Shown here: piece by piece, positions 16,701 to 23,460 of the stretch
Numbering within the stretch: position 1 is the first letter of the stretch
Layout: the number at the start of each line of letters is the position of its first letter
Source: Sinanaerobacter sp. ZZT-01
GTDB taxonomy: Bacteria; Bacillota; Clostridia; Peptostreptococcales; Anaerovoracaceae
Length of the DNA stretch: 64,000 bases
Reading direction: 5' to 3'
Assembly (NCBI RefSeq): GCF_035621135.1
Contig: NZ_CP141728.1
Span: 2,418,001 to 2,482,000, forward strand
The notes under the pieces: generated by a model
Database searches by the model: none
Told to the model about the DNA's origin: nothing
What the model saw: the letters and a program-made list of their open reading frames with translations, nothing else
Made by a program: the position numbers and the translations under genes

Positions 16701-17557
16701 AAAGTCCGTATACTTCCTATAAGCAAGCAGGTATAGAGAACACAAATATAGCTAAAACAGTAACTCTACATAAAATTTCTAACATCATTATAAAAGATAT
16801 TATTAGAGCTTTTGACGGTGTTGATAGAATTACGTCTTTTGTTGTTGATATGAATGAAAAATTGATTATAAATGATGTTTATTATCAACCTACTTTTAAT
16901 GAATCATTCATTAATTCTTTACCTATTGATTTAGAAGAGAAAGTGCAAAGTGGTAGATTAGCAGAGTTGTTTTTCTTTAAAGATTTATTTAGATTTAATA
17001 ACCTACATACTTTTATAATTGAAAATGAGATACTTGCTCATGGTCGTATAGCAAAAGAATTAGGGTTATTACCAAGGTCTGGTGTAATTGGTGGTTTTGG
17101 TTTTACAATTGGTGGGGGTAAAAAGTATAGTCACTTATTTAAAAAATTTCCTGTATTGCAGTACATAAGGATAGGTTCTAAAATTGAATATTATAGGGAT
17201 AATCCTGATGCAGTTACAGATGAGGATAAATTACTTGATAGCTATAAAAAGAAACCACACAGAACAATAGCACAACAAGGTAATGGGTATAGCCGTATGG
17301 ATGCTGTTTGGGATTCGAGTCCAGTAAGGCTTATGGCGGGTGCTTTTGGTTGGACAATGGCGCTTAAAACAGCAGTATTAGCTGCAACTATATTTGGTCC
17401 TTGGGGCTTAGCTTTTGGAGCTATTGTTGCAGCTAAGACCTATAAACATGTTAAAGAGAACATAGTTGTTAATTCAAATTCTGAATTAGGTAAGAAAAAA
17501 GAAGAAAAACAAGGACAAAGTACAAAAGCAAAAAGAAATGATAAATGGGGAGAATGA
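13685..17557 (+). CDS. 1290-residue P-loop ATPase, transfer/coupling-protein-like
   Basis: ATG with GGAAGGAGAGG upstream. Residues 1-440 are an accessory region. The Walker A motif is GSRSGKGT at about residue 498, followed by SVVYLDNKPDIAAML. A Walker B-like strand LFFIIDELTSM lies near residue 619, and LKMIAIGQQLNSSW further on matches the motif with Q seen in coupling ATPases. An acidic linker at residues 930-960 and a hydrophobic C-terminus (ALKTAVLAATIFGPWGLAFG) suggest membrane association. The motif set fits the VirD4/TraD/TcpA or FtsK/HerA group that pumps DNA or protein. No relaxase is adjacent, so conjugative transfer is inferred, not shown. Confidence 0.7.
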   Translation: MLTRYRELYNKLTHSQAFKEDGQMDNSKINKGNFTPHNLKTIGFGANGALCTYFTTNNSTPRKIDIIRFKDLYTNDPEYLKTLKEDKGMIDALVDGLKSNYVEEILLFASDFTEEELQKEVSRLQRFATNGETAKTMKRLKGIVVVKDILTDDYLKLNPNKSIVDQLAKANVSLEVLVEFKPERNSLGLLLNQGLDTVQYPQDTKLANFFDEEQKRAEQAQKDKITDEKKKIEPKKVEEEQVEYDYQLINAVDSTIEKLEEFYAPLWGNHFFGLLHKDGIQFSRSDGKTNRTTLFNAMYKAWATIALNGADSESIDKFQIKYGVGYIPGFHFNVLKDKPMWDKSFKRKLTDELLKKYNQHFSTNPEKINEVEKGVTNCCIVKSNGKNQVILRMTGIDENNLELFKTTFDTLVGKTYLAGSSKGIIASATIEKGILNLTYIIDYESFKNEVLFAYKQYKTGDIPSLSKTLMGLKLDGTPLTVNLIDPRKMLTTIIAGSRSGKGTMTMGLLSTIFGSGGSVVYLDNKPDIAAMLWDLEREYSSQGLKLLALDVGKEVHEFTGATPVRSGPMNLIDEDKREESLFRTLRLAKLFQFFSFIGTYNTLVESKTGVDAKNLFFIIDELTSMNIDYTNLLMYANKQAKEYSGRALKKAATDEEKYLSEYYTKLNTILQDINSSMAKGFNKDWGMSGLKMIAIGQQLNSSWKVQGAEFTKSFAGRVIANSHTTFAGRLQANTDTYTFDEAQSRLANESGVFVLADKIPSPSDTMGSKSLGLPKDPAERFTQFRSYFSLIKNDFNYEEFQAEGKEVYLANHGKRFTSQFLGNYAGKSESTFNAVLNEIYDFENGCNRDEISFTGLLKVMQEKSGIDDTILISNMNKGYNLIDTVFRKMGIGSYSCVEEYLCDCSPESLFTQDELVNMFNGIRPMKKQDTKYDEDEVIDLFEDDEELEPDEDKEPKNRFETSTSKPLENTVKSKVATQPQPYSTSQKPVEKNKEVKIHAEPLNIDKSPYTSYKQAGIENTNIAKTVTLHKISNIIIKDIIRAFDGVDRITSFVVDMNEKLIINDVYYQPTFNESFINSLPIDLEEKVQSGRLAELFFFKDLFRFNNLHTFIIENEILAHGRIAKELGLLPRSGVIGGFGFTIGGGKKYSHLFKKFPVLQYIRIGSKIEYYRDNPDAVTDEDKLLDSYKKKPHRTIAQQGNGYSRMDAVWDSSPVRLMAGAFGWTMALKTAVLAATIFGPWGLAFGAIVAAKTYKHVKENIVVNSNSELGKKKEEKQGQSTKAKRNDKWGE

Positions 17558-17564
17558 GAATAAG

Positions 17565-17598
17565 AGAGAAGGAGTTCAAGTAAACTCCTTCTCTTTTT
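17565..17598 (+). terminator. intrinsic terminator
   Basis: AGAGAAGGAGTT, six-base loop, AACTCCTTCTCT, then TTTT. Ends the long operon that finishes with the ATPase gene. Confidence 0.9.
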
Positions 17599-17648
17599 AC
17601 ATAAGACACAGTGTTAATAAAAAATTCGCATGTTTTATAGAATAAGAG

Positions 17649-17694
17649 CATGTGTCCTAAAATATTGGACAGTAAGAAATATATTAAGTATAAG
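17649..17694 (+). promoter_or_regulatory. class I promoter for the ncRNA at 17701
   Basis: CATGTGT (17649-17655), 11 nt, GGACA (17667-17671), 17-nt spacer ending ATATTAAG, TATAAG (17689-17694). The best match to the class consensus. Since no gene follows for 880 bases, it implies a non-coding transcript. Confidence 0.75.
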
Positions 17695-17700
17695 AAGTGG

Positions 17701-17993
17701 GGATAGCCTTCCTCCACTATTATAAGGTGCTTACAACCTTCTACTTAGTAGTAAAGGGCGACTAAGGTACTTCCTTAGTCTGTGTATCTCCCACAAGAAC
17801 CTGTAGATTAACTGGACGTATGATTTGGTGTGTTTTGTAAAAACGATAAATTTACTGTAATGGGGTCAGCAATCGAAAAATGTTGATAGTCGGCAGGCGA
17901 CGATAAAAGGAGATTATAGTGATAGTAGAATAATTAAGGTGCAACTCCTTAAATCACTTGAGATACGTCTGAACACCGTATCTTTCTTTTTCC
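17701..17993 (+). ncRNA. putative structured non-coding RNA of about 290 nt
   Basis: Bounded by the class I promoter at 17649-17694 and a terminator hairpin at 17961-17983 (AGATACG/CGTATCT, then TTCTTTTT). Inside, several short stems are visible: AAGGTGCTTACAACCTT (17724-17740), CTACTTAGTAG (17741-17751), GACTAAGG/CCTTAGTC (17760-17780), GTCG/CGAC (17889-17901), and TTAAGG/CCTTAA (17934-17952). No sizeable frame with a ribosome site. It lacks the landmarks of RNase P, tmRNA, 4.5S or 6S RNA that I would recognise. Possible roles: replication or copy control, or a trans-acting RNA. Unknown family. Confidence 0.55.
17961..17993 (+). terminator. terminator of the ncRNA
   Basis: AGATACG, nine-base loop, CGTATCT, then TTCTTTTT. 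Confidence 0.75.
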
Positions 17994-18008
17994 AATATTT
18001 TATTTACT

Positions 18009-18050
18009 TGAGAGTAGGGTTCCTAACAACCCTACTCTCATATTTTTTTA
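18009..18050 (+). terminator. intrinsic terminator
   Basis: TGAGAGTAGGGTT, six-base loop, AACCCTACTCTCA, then TATTTTTTTA. A strong second stop behind the ncRNA, insulating the partition locus. Confidence 0.9.
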
Positions 18051-18207
18051 TCTAAATTTTATGTAGTCATATTTTTCATCTTAAATTGAATAGGTTTTTT
18101 TTTCTTTTTACACTGATTTTCGTGTGGATATTTTAGAAAATAAACCTCAATTTTGCTCTAATTTATGGTTAATGGGGTTATTTGTGCAGATGCATTCCAA
18201 CTCGCAA

Positions 18208-18282
18208 GGTTTAAACGAGTTTTAAACCACCCTGGACGAGTTATAAGGGGTCTTTATAGTGTGAGTAGGGTAATTCTACCCT
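18208..18282. promoter_or_regulatory. inverted repeats upstream of the partition locus
   Basis: GGTTTAAA, CGAGT, TTTAAACC (18208-18228) and AGGGTA, ATTC, TACCCT (18267-18282). CGAGTT recurs near 18237. Could be operator sites or part of a leader or origin structure. No riboswitch class recognised. Confidence 0.4.
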
Positions 18283-18331
18283 TTGGGTGTAGAAAGCCGT
18301 TACAGGGCGAATTTGACCACTATTAAAAATC

Positions 18332-18503
18332 TCTTGATGTTAAAAAATCAAGAGAAATCAAGGATTCGACATCTTAACATCATTAAAAATAAAGACTTTG
18401 ATTCTAAAACATCAAAGGATTTGATGTTAAAGAGTCAAGCTTTGATTTCAAAACATCAAGCAGTTGATGTTTTAACGTCAAGAATTAATTTTTTAACATC
18501 AAG
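18332..18503. repeat. centromere-like dyad repeat array (par site)
   Basis: Five or six copies of a 20-22 bp dyad of the form CTTTGATnTTnAAACATCAAG: 18332-18351, 18396-18417, 18420-18439, 18440-18460, 18463-18482 and a half-site ending at 18503. The array sits directly upstream of a small ParA and a ribbon-helix-helix protein, where type Ib partition systems carry their centromere and autoregulatory operator. Known for the class; inferred here from position and symmetry. Confidence 0.75.
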
Positions 18504-18529
18504 AAAAAAGGCCTTCCCGATTCAAAAAA

Positions 18530-18542
18530 GTTACGTTAGGAT
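18530..18542 (+). promoter_or_regulatory. class II promoter before parA
   Basis: GTTACG (18530-18535) abutting TTAGGAT (18536-18542). It lies just downstream of the centromere repeats, so partition-protein binding could repress it. Confidence 0.55.
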
Positions 18543-18580
18543 GATGTCACAAAATCAAGAAAACGAAGGAGTTGATTAGG

Positions 18581-19339
18581 TTGGGTAAAATAATTTGTAT
18601 TGCAAACCAGAAGGGTGGGGTTGGAAAAACCACCCTAACTGCAAACATTGGAGCTGCTTTAACATTAGAGGGTAAGACAGTACTCTTAGTGGATTTGGAT
18701 GCTCAGTGTTCTTTAACAATGTCCTTTGGGTATGACCCAAATAATTTTGATAATTCTATTGTAACTGTGCTTGATAACCCTTCTAAGGTGGGGCAAGCAA
18801 TTTTTGAAACAGATGTTGAAAATCTAAGTATTCTTCCTGCATCCACTATGCTTATAACAGTAGATTCTAATCTTATAAGTAAAAGAGACAGGTATGAAAG
18901 ATTGAAAAAAGCTTTAGACAAGGTTAAACCTCTATTTGACTACATTTTGATTGATTGTTCGCCAGCACTTTCTACTATAACAATTAATGCTCTTGTAGTA
19001 GCAGATTATATCCTAACTCCTGCTGAAACAAAAATTGCTTCTCATTTTAGTTTAGATGCATTTGTTTCAACGATTGAAACAATGAAAGCAGTCAGAAACC
19101 CCAATTTACAATCGTTGGGTGTGGTAGCAACAATGTATAACTGTCAGGCTAACGAGGATAAGGAAGTTTTAGCAAGTATTCAGACCAATAATGTTCTTTT
19201 AGGGGTCATTAAAAGAACAACTGCTGTATCTTCTGCTGTGAAAAAAGGACTTCCCTGTGTTTTAGTAAATAGGCGAACTGTTGTGGCTCAGGAATTTCGT
19301 ACTATTACAAACAAGATTATTGAGAAAGTTGAGGGTTAA
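18581..19339 (+). CDS. parA: ParA partition ATPase (type Ib)
   Basis: The TTG at 18581 is preferred: GAAGGAG (18565-18571) is then nine bases away, whereas it abuts the TTG at 18572. About 252 residues without an N-terminal DNA-binding domain, as in type Ib ParA. The deviant Walker A KGGVGKTT is at residues 11-18, VLLVDLDAQ is the A-prime motif, and DYILIDCSPALS the Walker B region. ParA forms ATP-dependent gradients on the nucleoid to move plasmid copies. Next to it are a centromere array and an RHH partner. Confident. Confidence 0.92.
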   Translation: MGKIICIANQKGGVGKTTLTANIGAALTLEGKTVLLVDLDAQCSLTMSFGYDPNNFDNSIVTVLDNPSKVGQAIFETDVENLSILPASTMLITVDSNLISKRDRYERLKKALDKVKPLFDYILIDCSPALSTITINALVVADYILTPAETKIASHFSLDAFVSTIETMKAVRNPNLQSLGVVATMYNCQANEDKEVLASIQTNNVLLGVIKRTTAVSSAVKKGLPCVLVNRRTVVAQEFRTITNKIIEKVEG

Positions 19340-19342
19340 ACC

Positions 19343-19666
19343 ATGTTAAATAAAGAGGTTAAACAAAATCCTGCCCTTCTTGCTATGTTGGGGTCTGTAG
19401 AGGATGAACCTAAGAAGGAAAAAGTAGAAAAAGAAACTAAACCTAAGAAAGACCCCAAAAAGGCAAATCCAAAGGGTTATGAAAGACATAGAGGTAAGGG
19501 TGGTACAAAACCTATGTCTTATTATATTCCTGACGACCTTATTAAACTGTTGAATATAAAGGCAGCCAAAGAGGATAAGACAAAATCAGAAATTGTCGTG
19601 GAAGCCCTCAGAAAGGTTCTAAAGGATGAATTAAAAGAGAGTAAGAAGGAGGATGCAACAGCATGA
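19343..19666 (+). CDS. ribbon-helix-helix ParB/ParG-type partner
   Basis: 107 residues starting 3 bases after parA. Residues 15-55 are a flexible Lys/Glu/Pro-rich arm; the C-terminal half (PMSYYIPDDLIKLLNIKAAK...KSEIVVEALRKVL) has the strand-helix-helix pattern of RHH proteins. In type Ib systems this protein binds the centromere repeats and, through its flexible arm, stimulates ParA. The stop overlaps the next start (ATGA). Confidence 0.8.
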   Translation: MLNKEVKQNPALLAMLGSVEDEPKKEKVEKETKPKKDPKKANPKGYERHRGKGGTKPMSYYIPDDLIKLLNIKAAKEDKTKSEIVVEALRKVLKDELKESKKEDATA

Positions 19667-20154
19667 AATTTTTAGATTTCAGCAATTATGGTAATACAAG
19701 AAAAAAATATCTGCAGGAACAGATACAGCAAGAAGACCACAATCTCCTATGCTATTCCAAAAATCTACTAATGACAGAGTCTAAGGTTGGTTACAGCAAT
19801 GAGTGGGGCAACACTAAGGAGAGGGTTGCATTAGTTCAACAAATGTTGAATGAGATTCCTGATTCTCAGGGTATCTCGACATATGTAGGTCGTATATTTT
19901 GTTGGTTCAAAACTGATGAGGGTAAGTATTTGGTCAAGTTGGAGGTTTCAAGTCCTATCAAGTCTTTGAAACCTGACTCTATCTATCATATCTTTTTTAT
20001 CACAGAGGAACTTTACAATATTTGGGTTTCCAAGTATGAGTCAGAGTTTCAGAAAAGATTGAAAGAAGACCAACCCGATATTTTGAGGGTAAAGGTTAAA
20101 CAGACAACAATTTATGAAATGAGTTGGATAGAAGATTGGTATGAGGAGGTTTAA
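19663..20154 (+). CDS. hypothetical protein in partition operon
   Basis: 163 residues. ATG overlaps the previous stop and AAGGAGG lies upstream. No signal peptide or motif recognised; the sequence is mixed alpha/beta with basic and aromatic residues. Probably co-expressed with parA and the RHH gene but not a known part of such loci. Confidence 0.65.
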   Translation: MKFLDFSNYGNTRKKYLQEQIQQEDHNLLCYSKNLLMTESKVGYSNEWGNTKERVALVQQMLNEIPDSQGISTYVGRIFCWFKTDEGKYLVKLEVSSPIKSLKPDSIYHIFFITEELYNIWVSKYESEFQKRLKEDQPDILRVKVKQTTIYEMSWIEDWYEEV

Positions 20155-20157
20155 AAT

Positions 20158-20820
20158 ATGGACAAACAAGATTATATAGATAGTATCTATAACAATATTA
20201 TAGGACCAGACGACACCTTTGAATTTGGGTGTAAACAATGTGGAAATTGTTGTAGAACCAGAGCAGACCCAATTATGCTTACGGGTTATGACCTGTTCAA
20301 CATTGCAAAAGCAACTAACTTAACTCTGATTGAAGCAATGGTAAAATACACTGAATGTATTTCAGGTGCAGATTCAAGGCTGCCAGTTGTAATTTTAACA
20401 GAAAGACTTGATGGTAGTTGTAAACTTCTTAGAAAAGGAAAATGTATGATTCAGCAAGATAAGCCTTTAGTTTGTAGACTCTATCCTTTGGGAAGGTTGT
20501 TTGATGGTAAGCAGTACTCTTACTTCACACAAGATGCTTGTAAGGGTGAGGGTCAGAAAATTAAGCTGAAGGATTGGTTGAATGAATTTAATATTCTTGA
20601 TTATGATGAAGCAAGCATTCTATGGGGCAAGCTGGTTTATGGTGCAGCCTTGTATATGCAAAAACTTCTCAAAGAAAACTCTGAAAAGGTAGAAGCTTTT
20701 CAAAAATCTTGTCTTTATGCTTTTTACTGCTCACATGATTTAGACCTTTCAATCGAGGAAAATTTGAAAAGAAGTATAAGCTATTTACAAGAAAAATATG
20801 AAGGGTTCAAAATAGAGTAA
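20158..20820 (+). CDS. YkgJ-family CxxCxxCC metal-cluster protein
   Basis: 220 residues. GCKQCGNCCRTR near residue 24 is the family signature CxxCxxCC; a second set, GSCKLL...KGKCMIQ...KPLVCRLYP, completes the usual eight-cysteine layout, with a further CKGEGQ downstream. Members bind zinc or an iron-sulphur cluster; the reaction is not established. AGGAGG precedes the start, 3 bases after the previous stop, so it belongs to the partition operon. A terminator hairpin follows. Confidence 0.8.
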   Translation: MDKQDYIDSIYNNIIGPDDTFEFGCKQCGNCCRTRADPIMLTGYDLFNIAKATNLTLIEAMVKYTECISGADSRLPVVILTERLDGSCKLLRKGKCMIQQDKPLVCRLYPLGRLFDGKQYSYFTQDACKGEGQKIKLKDWLNEFNILDYDEASILWGKLVYGAALYMQKLLKENSEKVEAFQKSCLYAFYCSHDLDLSIEENLKRSISYLQEKYEGFKIE

Positions 20821-20841
20821 TTCTAATACATATACTACAAC

Positions 20842-20866
20842 AGGAGGGGTCATCCCCTCCTTTGTC
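20842..20866 (+). terminator. terminator after partition operon
   Basis: AGGAGGGG, TCAT, CCCCTCCT, then TTGT. The T-run is poor but the stem is GC-rich. Confidence 0.6.
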
Positions 20867-21306
20867 ATGTAATAAGATAATTTCTAAAAACTTTTTTCTA
20901 TTGTAATATCAAAGCAAAAACGTATCACCCTGCAGTTATATAAAATAATGGGCATAAAAATAGACACCCTTACAGTATATAATTAGAAGGGTAAATAATA
21001 AAAAAGTTGTACAAAGTAACATTGGTAGTAATAATACAATAAGAATAAAGATAAAAGAAGAAATAATCCTTGTTGTGATGTTCTTTGCAGTTTGTTTATC
21101 AGTATGTTTGATTGCTGTAATGAAGTTTTGGGTTTAATATATATTAGGCTTGAAATTAGTGTTTTGATTGTTCGAGAGTTATATTTGTTGTTATTAAGAA
21201 TTATATTTAGGTTGTTTGAGTAGTTGTATAGAAACCCAAATTGCACAAACAATTTGTAGAGCTAGGACACTTTGTAATAATCCCAACAATTAATAAATCA
21301 AGTTCA

Positions 21307-21342
21307 AGATAGGGGGATGCTCCGCGGAGCATCCCCCTATCT
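21307..21342. repeat. 36-bp perfect palindrome (family member 3)
   Basis: AGATAGGGGGATGCTCCG followed directly by its complement. No CGTA flank. Confidence 0.9.
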
Positions 21343-21521
21343 AATGTTAAAATGGTTAGTTAGGTTGATTTGATACATTATATGTATCAAAGGTCAATAA
21401 ATCTGAGATAGAGAACGATACTATAATTCGTAGAGTTTTCAATCAAATCTAAGTCTATCCTAAGTCTGTTGAAATACTTTACCATTTGTCCAAACCCACT
21501 AACTTGAATTATCATTTTTTC

Positions 21522-21620
21522 AAGGTAAGGTTTTTCTGAGCAACCAAACCCTTCAAAAGTAAGATTACTAGATTTTTGAGGTAAGGTTTTTCTGAACCTC
21601 AAAAATCATAAAGGTAAGGT
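21522..21620. repeat. repeats of AAGGTAAGGTTTTTCTGA
   Basis: Copies at 21522-21539 and 21579-21595, and a shortened AAGGTAAGG at 21611. The middle copy is the loop of a stem with arms GATTTTTGAGGT/ACCTCAAAAATC. A fourth copy lies at 47390 in the second gene-poor region. AGTAAGATTACTAGATT (21557) between the copies also recurs near 47424 as GGTAAGATTACTTGATT. Confidence 0.7.
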
Positions 21621-21974
21621 GCTTGATAATTAATATTTTTTAAAATATTATAGCAATTCAAAACATTGTCATTACGTTATCTAAAACAGTTGAACACACA
21701 GTTGTAATTCATCGTTTGACTTTAAACAAGGTGTCTTCAACATAAATTTTAGCAACTTATAGTATATAATTAAGGAGCAGTATAATTTATCGTAATTTGT
21801 GTTTCCACTATTCAATACAAAAGGGTATAGAGAATAGAAAGCAGTTATAAAAGTTTGAAAGAGAATCAGATAAATAAAGTCCTCATATCAAGGGTATTGA
21901 AAGAAAAGGGTATTAGATAATAGTAAGGGTAAATCTGTATAAACCAACTCAGCATTTATATTTCAATTAATTCC

Positions 21975-22010
21975 GTATGAGGGTGTGCTGCCGGCAGCAC
22001 ACCCTCATAC
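21975..22010. repeat. 36-bp perfect palindrome (family member 4)
   Basis: GTATGAGGGTGTGCTGCC followed directly by its complement; frame C-GTA...TAC-TC. Core identical to member 1 at 747. Confidence 0.9.
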
Positions 22011-22265
22011 TCAATATAGGTTGGTAAGGTTGATAAATTGGTAAAGGTCAGTAGGGTTGTTAAGGGTAGAGTGGTTTAAGTCAGTGGAGCTCGTAGAGCA
22101 TACCAATCAAGTCAAGCAGATAATCAAGGGTAAAGTCGTAGAGTAGATTAACCTTCAAGGGTATAATAGATTGAGTAATATGGTTTGTCTGTGGTTTGTA
22201 AATTTACCAGTAAAACAATCAAAGGGTATAGCAGCACTTCCCTACTCAACCTTTTTATTCTACCC

Positions 22266-22299
22266 GTAAAGGGATGACACCCGGGTGTCATCCCTTTAC
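22266..22299. repeat. 34-bp perfect palindrome (family member 5)
   Basis: GTAAAGGGATGACACCC followed directly by its complement; frame C-GTA...TAC-TC. Upstream CTTCCCTACTCAAC recurs before member 12 at 51878. Confidence 0.9.
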
Positions 22300-22470
22300 T
22301 CTAAGCTAGGTAAATTTATCTGAATAAGTATATAAGGGTATTTTAGAGAGAGGACATTACATCAATCAATATCAAGGGTATATGGGCCTTAGTACAAGGG
22401 TAATTCAAAGCACTTTAATGAGCAACCATTCAACCTCACATTTTATATTATTCTTATCCTATCTTCATCC

Positions 22471-22506
22471 GTAAGGGGTTAGGCGTCATGACGCCTAACC
22501 CCTTAC
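22471..22506. repeat. 36-bp perfect palindrome (family member 6)
   Basis: GTAAGGGGTTAGGCGTCA followed directly by its complement; frame C-GTA...TAC-T. Confidence 0.9.
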
Positions 22507-22846
22507 TTAAAGTTTGTTGAAAATCGTAGAGTTAATGTTGAAATTAATAAATTTAGGATTACAGAAAAGTCCTTCAAATTAGGTCCAAACTATCAAAGTG
22601 TATTTAAACCTTACAGTTTCAACATTATCCCTTCTTTTATCTTTCTCAAATTACTTATTCTTTATCTACAAGGAATACAGGGTATACCTCGTAAATATTT
22701 TGAGATTTTTTTAATCTAATTTCTCTCAAATCATAGTTCAATAATCAGAAACAATTAAGATGGTCTTAAAAGAAAAATATTTTAGTCCATCTTTTACTTA
22801 CACATGACTCACAATTATAAATCACATATTTTAAAAGGGTATGGGA

Positions 22847-22891
22847 CATGACAGTCTTTTTTAAGGGACCTCGTTTTATATTAAGTAAATC
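22847..22891 (+). promoter_or_regulatory. class I promoter before 22919
   Basis: CATGACA (22847-22853), 11 nt, GGGAC (22865-22869), 16 nt ending TATATTAAG, TAAATC (22886-22891). Confidence 0.65.
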
Positions 22892-22918
22892 AAAAAAATA
22901 TAGGAAAGAGGTCATAGT

Positions 22919-23386
22919 ATGTATCAGTATAAAGTAAAGGGTATAGAGAAAAAGGGTAAAAGAAATATTTATAGCATGGAGAATATCATAACTAAAGAAC
23001 AATTTACAACAACAACGAGTGGATTGGCTATTCTGATATCAAATGGTTCTGTAACAAATGCAGTAGTAAAGGGTAATAAGATAGAGGAAGTCGTAGATGT
23101 ATTGAAAGCTTTAGATTCTATTTATTTAAGAGCAGATAATTGTAAGATAGAGAACAAGGGTAATAATTTTAAGGTTTATGATTTTAATAACAGAGATATG
23201 ACCCATGAGATTTACAAATTTATTTGTAGATTAGAAGGTATTAGTATAAAAGAGGCTATTTATATAAAGGGTATTGATACTGTAAGTCAGTTTGTAAATG
23301 TTTTAAATCAGTTAGCTTTTAATTGTCAGTTGGTATTCCCACGTTATCAAGCAGGGATGTTAGTCAATTCGTTCACAGAGATATAA
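22919..23386 (+). CDS. hypothetical protein, paralogue of 33008
   Basis: 155 residues, no signal peptide. The opening MYQYKVKGIEKKGKRNIYSM closely matches MYKFRITGMEKMGRKNIYCV at 33008, and SVTNAVVKGNKIEEV matches QVSNAVLKGDKIVEV; the gene at 33555 has a looser version. AGAGGTC precedes the ATG. It is a single-gene unit between a class I promoter and a terminator. The repeated family suggests a small beta-rich element-specific fold; function unknown. Confidence 0.7.
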   Translation: MYQYKVKGIEKKGKRNIYSMENIITKEQFTTTTSGLAILISNGSVTNAVVKGNKIEEVVDVLKALDSIYLRADNCKIENKGNNFKVYDFNNRDMTHEIYKFICRLEGISIKEAIYIKGIDTVSQFVNVLNQLAFNCQLVFPRYQAGMLVNSFTEI

Positions 23387-23410
23387 GATTAAGGGGTACT
23401 ACTCCCAAAC

Positions 23411-23451
23411 ATAATGAAAGAACCTGCTAAATTAGCAGGTTCTTTCATTAT
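23411..23451. terminator. bidirectional terminator between convergent genes
   Basis: ATAATGAAAGAACCTGCTAA, one base, then the exact complement (41 bp). Separates 22919 (+) from the surface gene ending at 23461 (-). Almost loop-free. Confidence 0.85.
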
Positions 23452-23460
23452 AGGTACGTA

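Larger units (their letters stand above)
17558..18580. other. intergenic region 17558-18580: ncRNA, terminators, centromere
   Basis: About 1 kb without a convincing protein gene. In order: terminator, class I promoter, structured RNA candidate, two terminators, a T-rich stretch (18040-18120), a small palindrome and hairpin at 18208-18282, the centromere-like repeats at 18332-18503, and a class II promoter before parA. A 98-codon frame from 18283 runs through the repeats and is not credited. Confidence 0.7.
20821..22918. other. gene-poor region 1 with palindromes and motif repeats
   Basis: About 2.1 kb without a convincing gene. It holds four large palindromes (21307, 21975, 22266, 22471), three copies of AAGGTAAGG (two continuing TTTTTCTGA), four CGTAGAG motifs, thirteen AAGGGTA heptamers all on the + strand, and promoter-like TACAGTATATAATTAG (20971) and TATAGTATATAATTAA (21761). 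A 78-residue minus-strand frame near 22766-23002 has no ribosome site. It shares several motifs with 46787-48114 and may be transcribed as long non-coding RNA. Confidence 0.6.

Noticed and set aside
18332-18503. CRISPR array
   Set aside because: The repeats are dyads packed without unique spacers of constant length and there are no cas genes.
18283-18579. 98-codon + frame before parA
   Set aside because: Runs through the centromere dyads; repetitive Ser/Lys composition; no ribosome site at its start.
20821-22918. tRNA genes
   Set aside because: No T-arm GTTCRA box paired with an acceptor stem and CCA-type end was found here or elsewhere in the window, within the limits of reading by eye.
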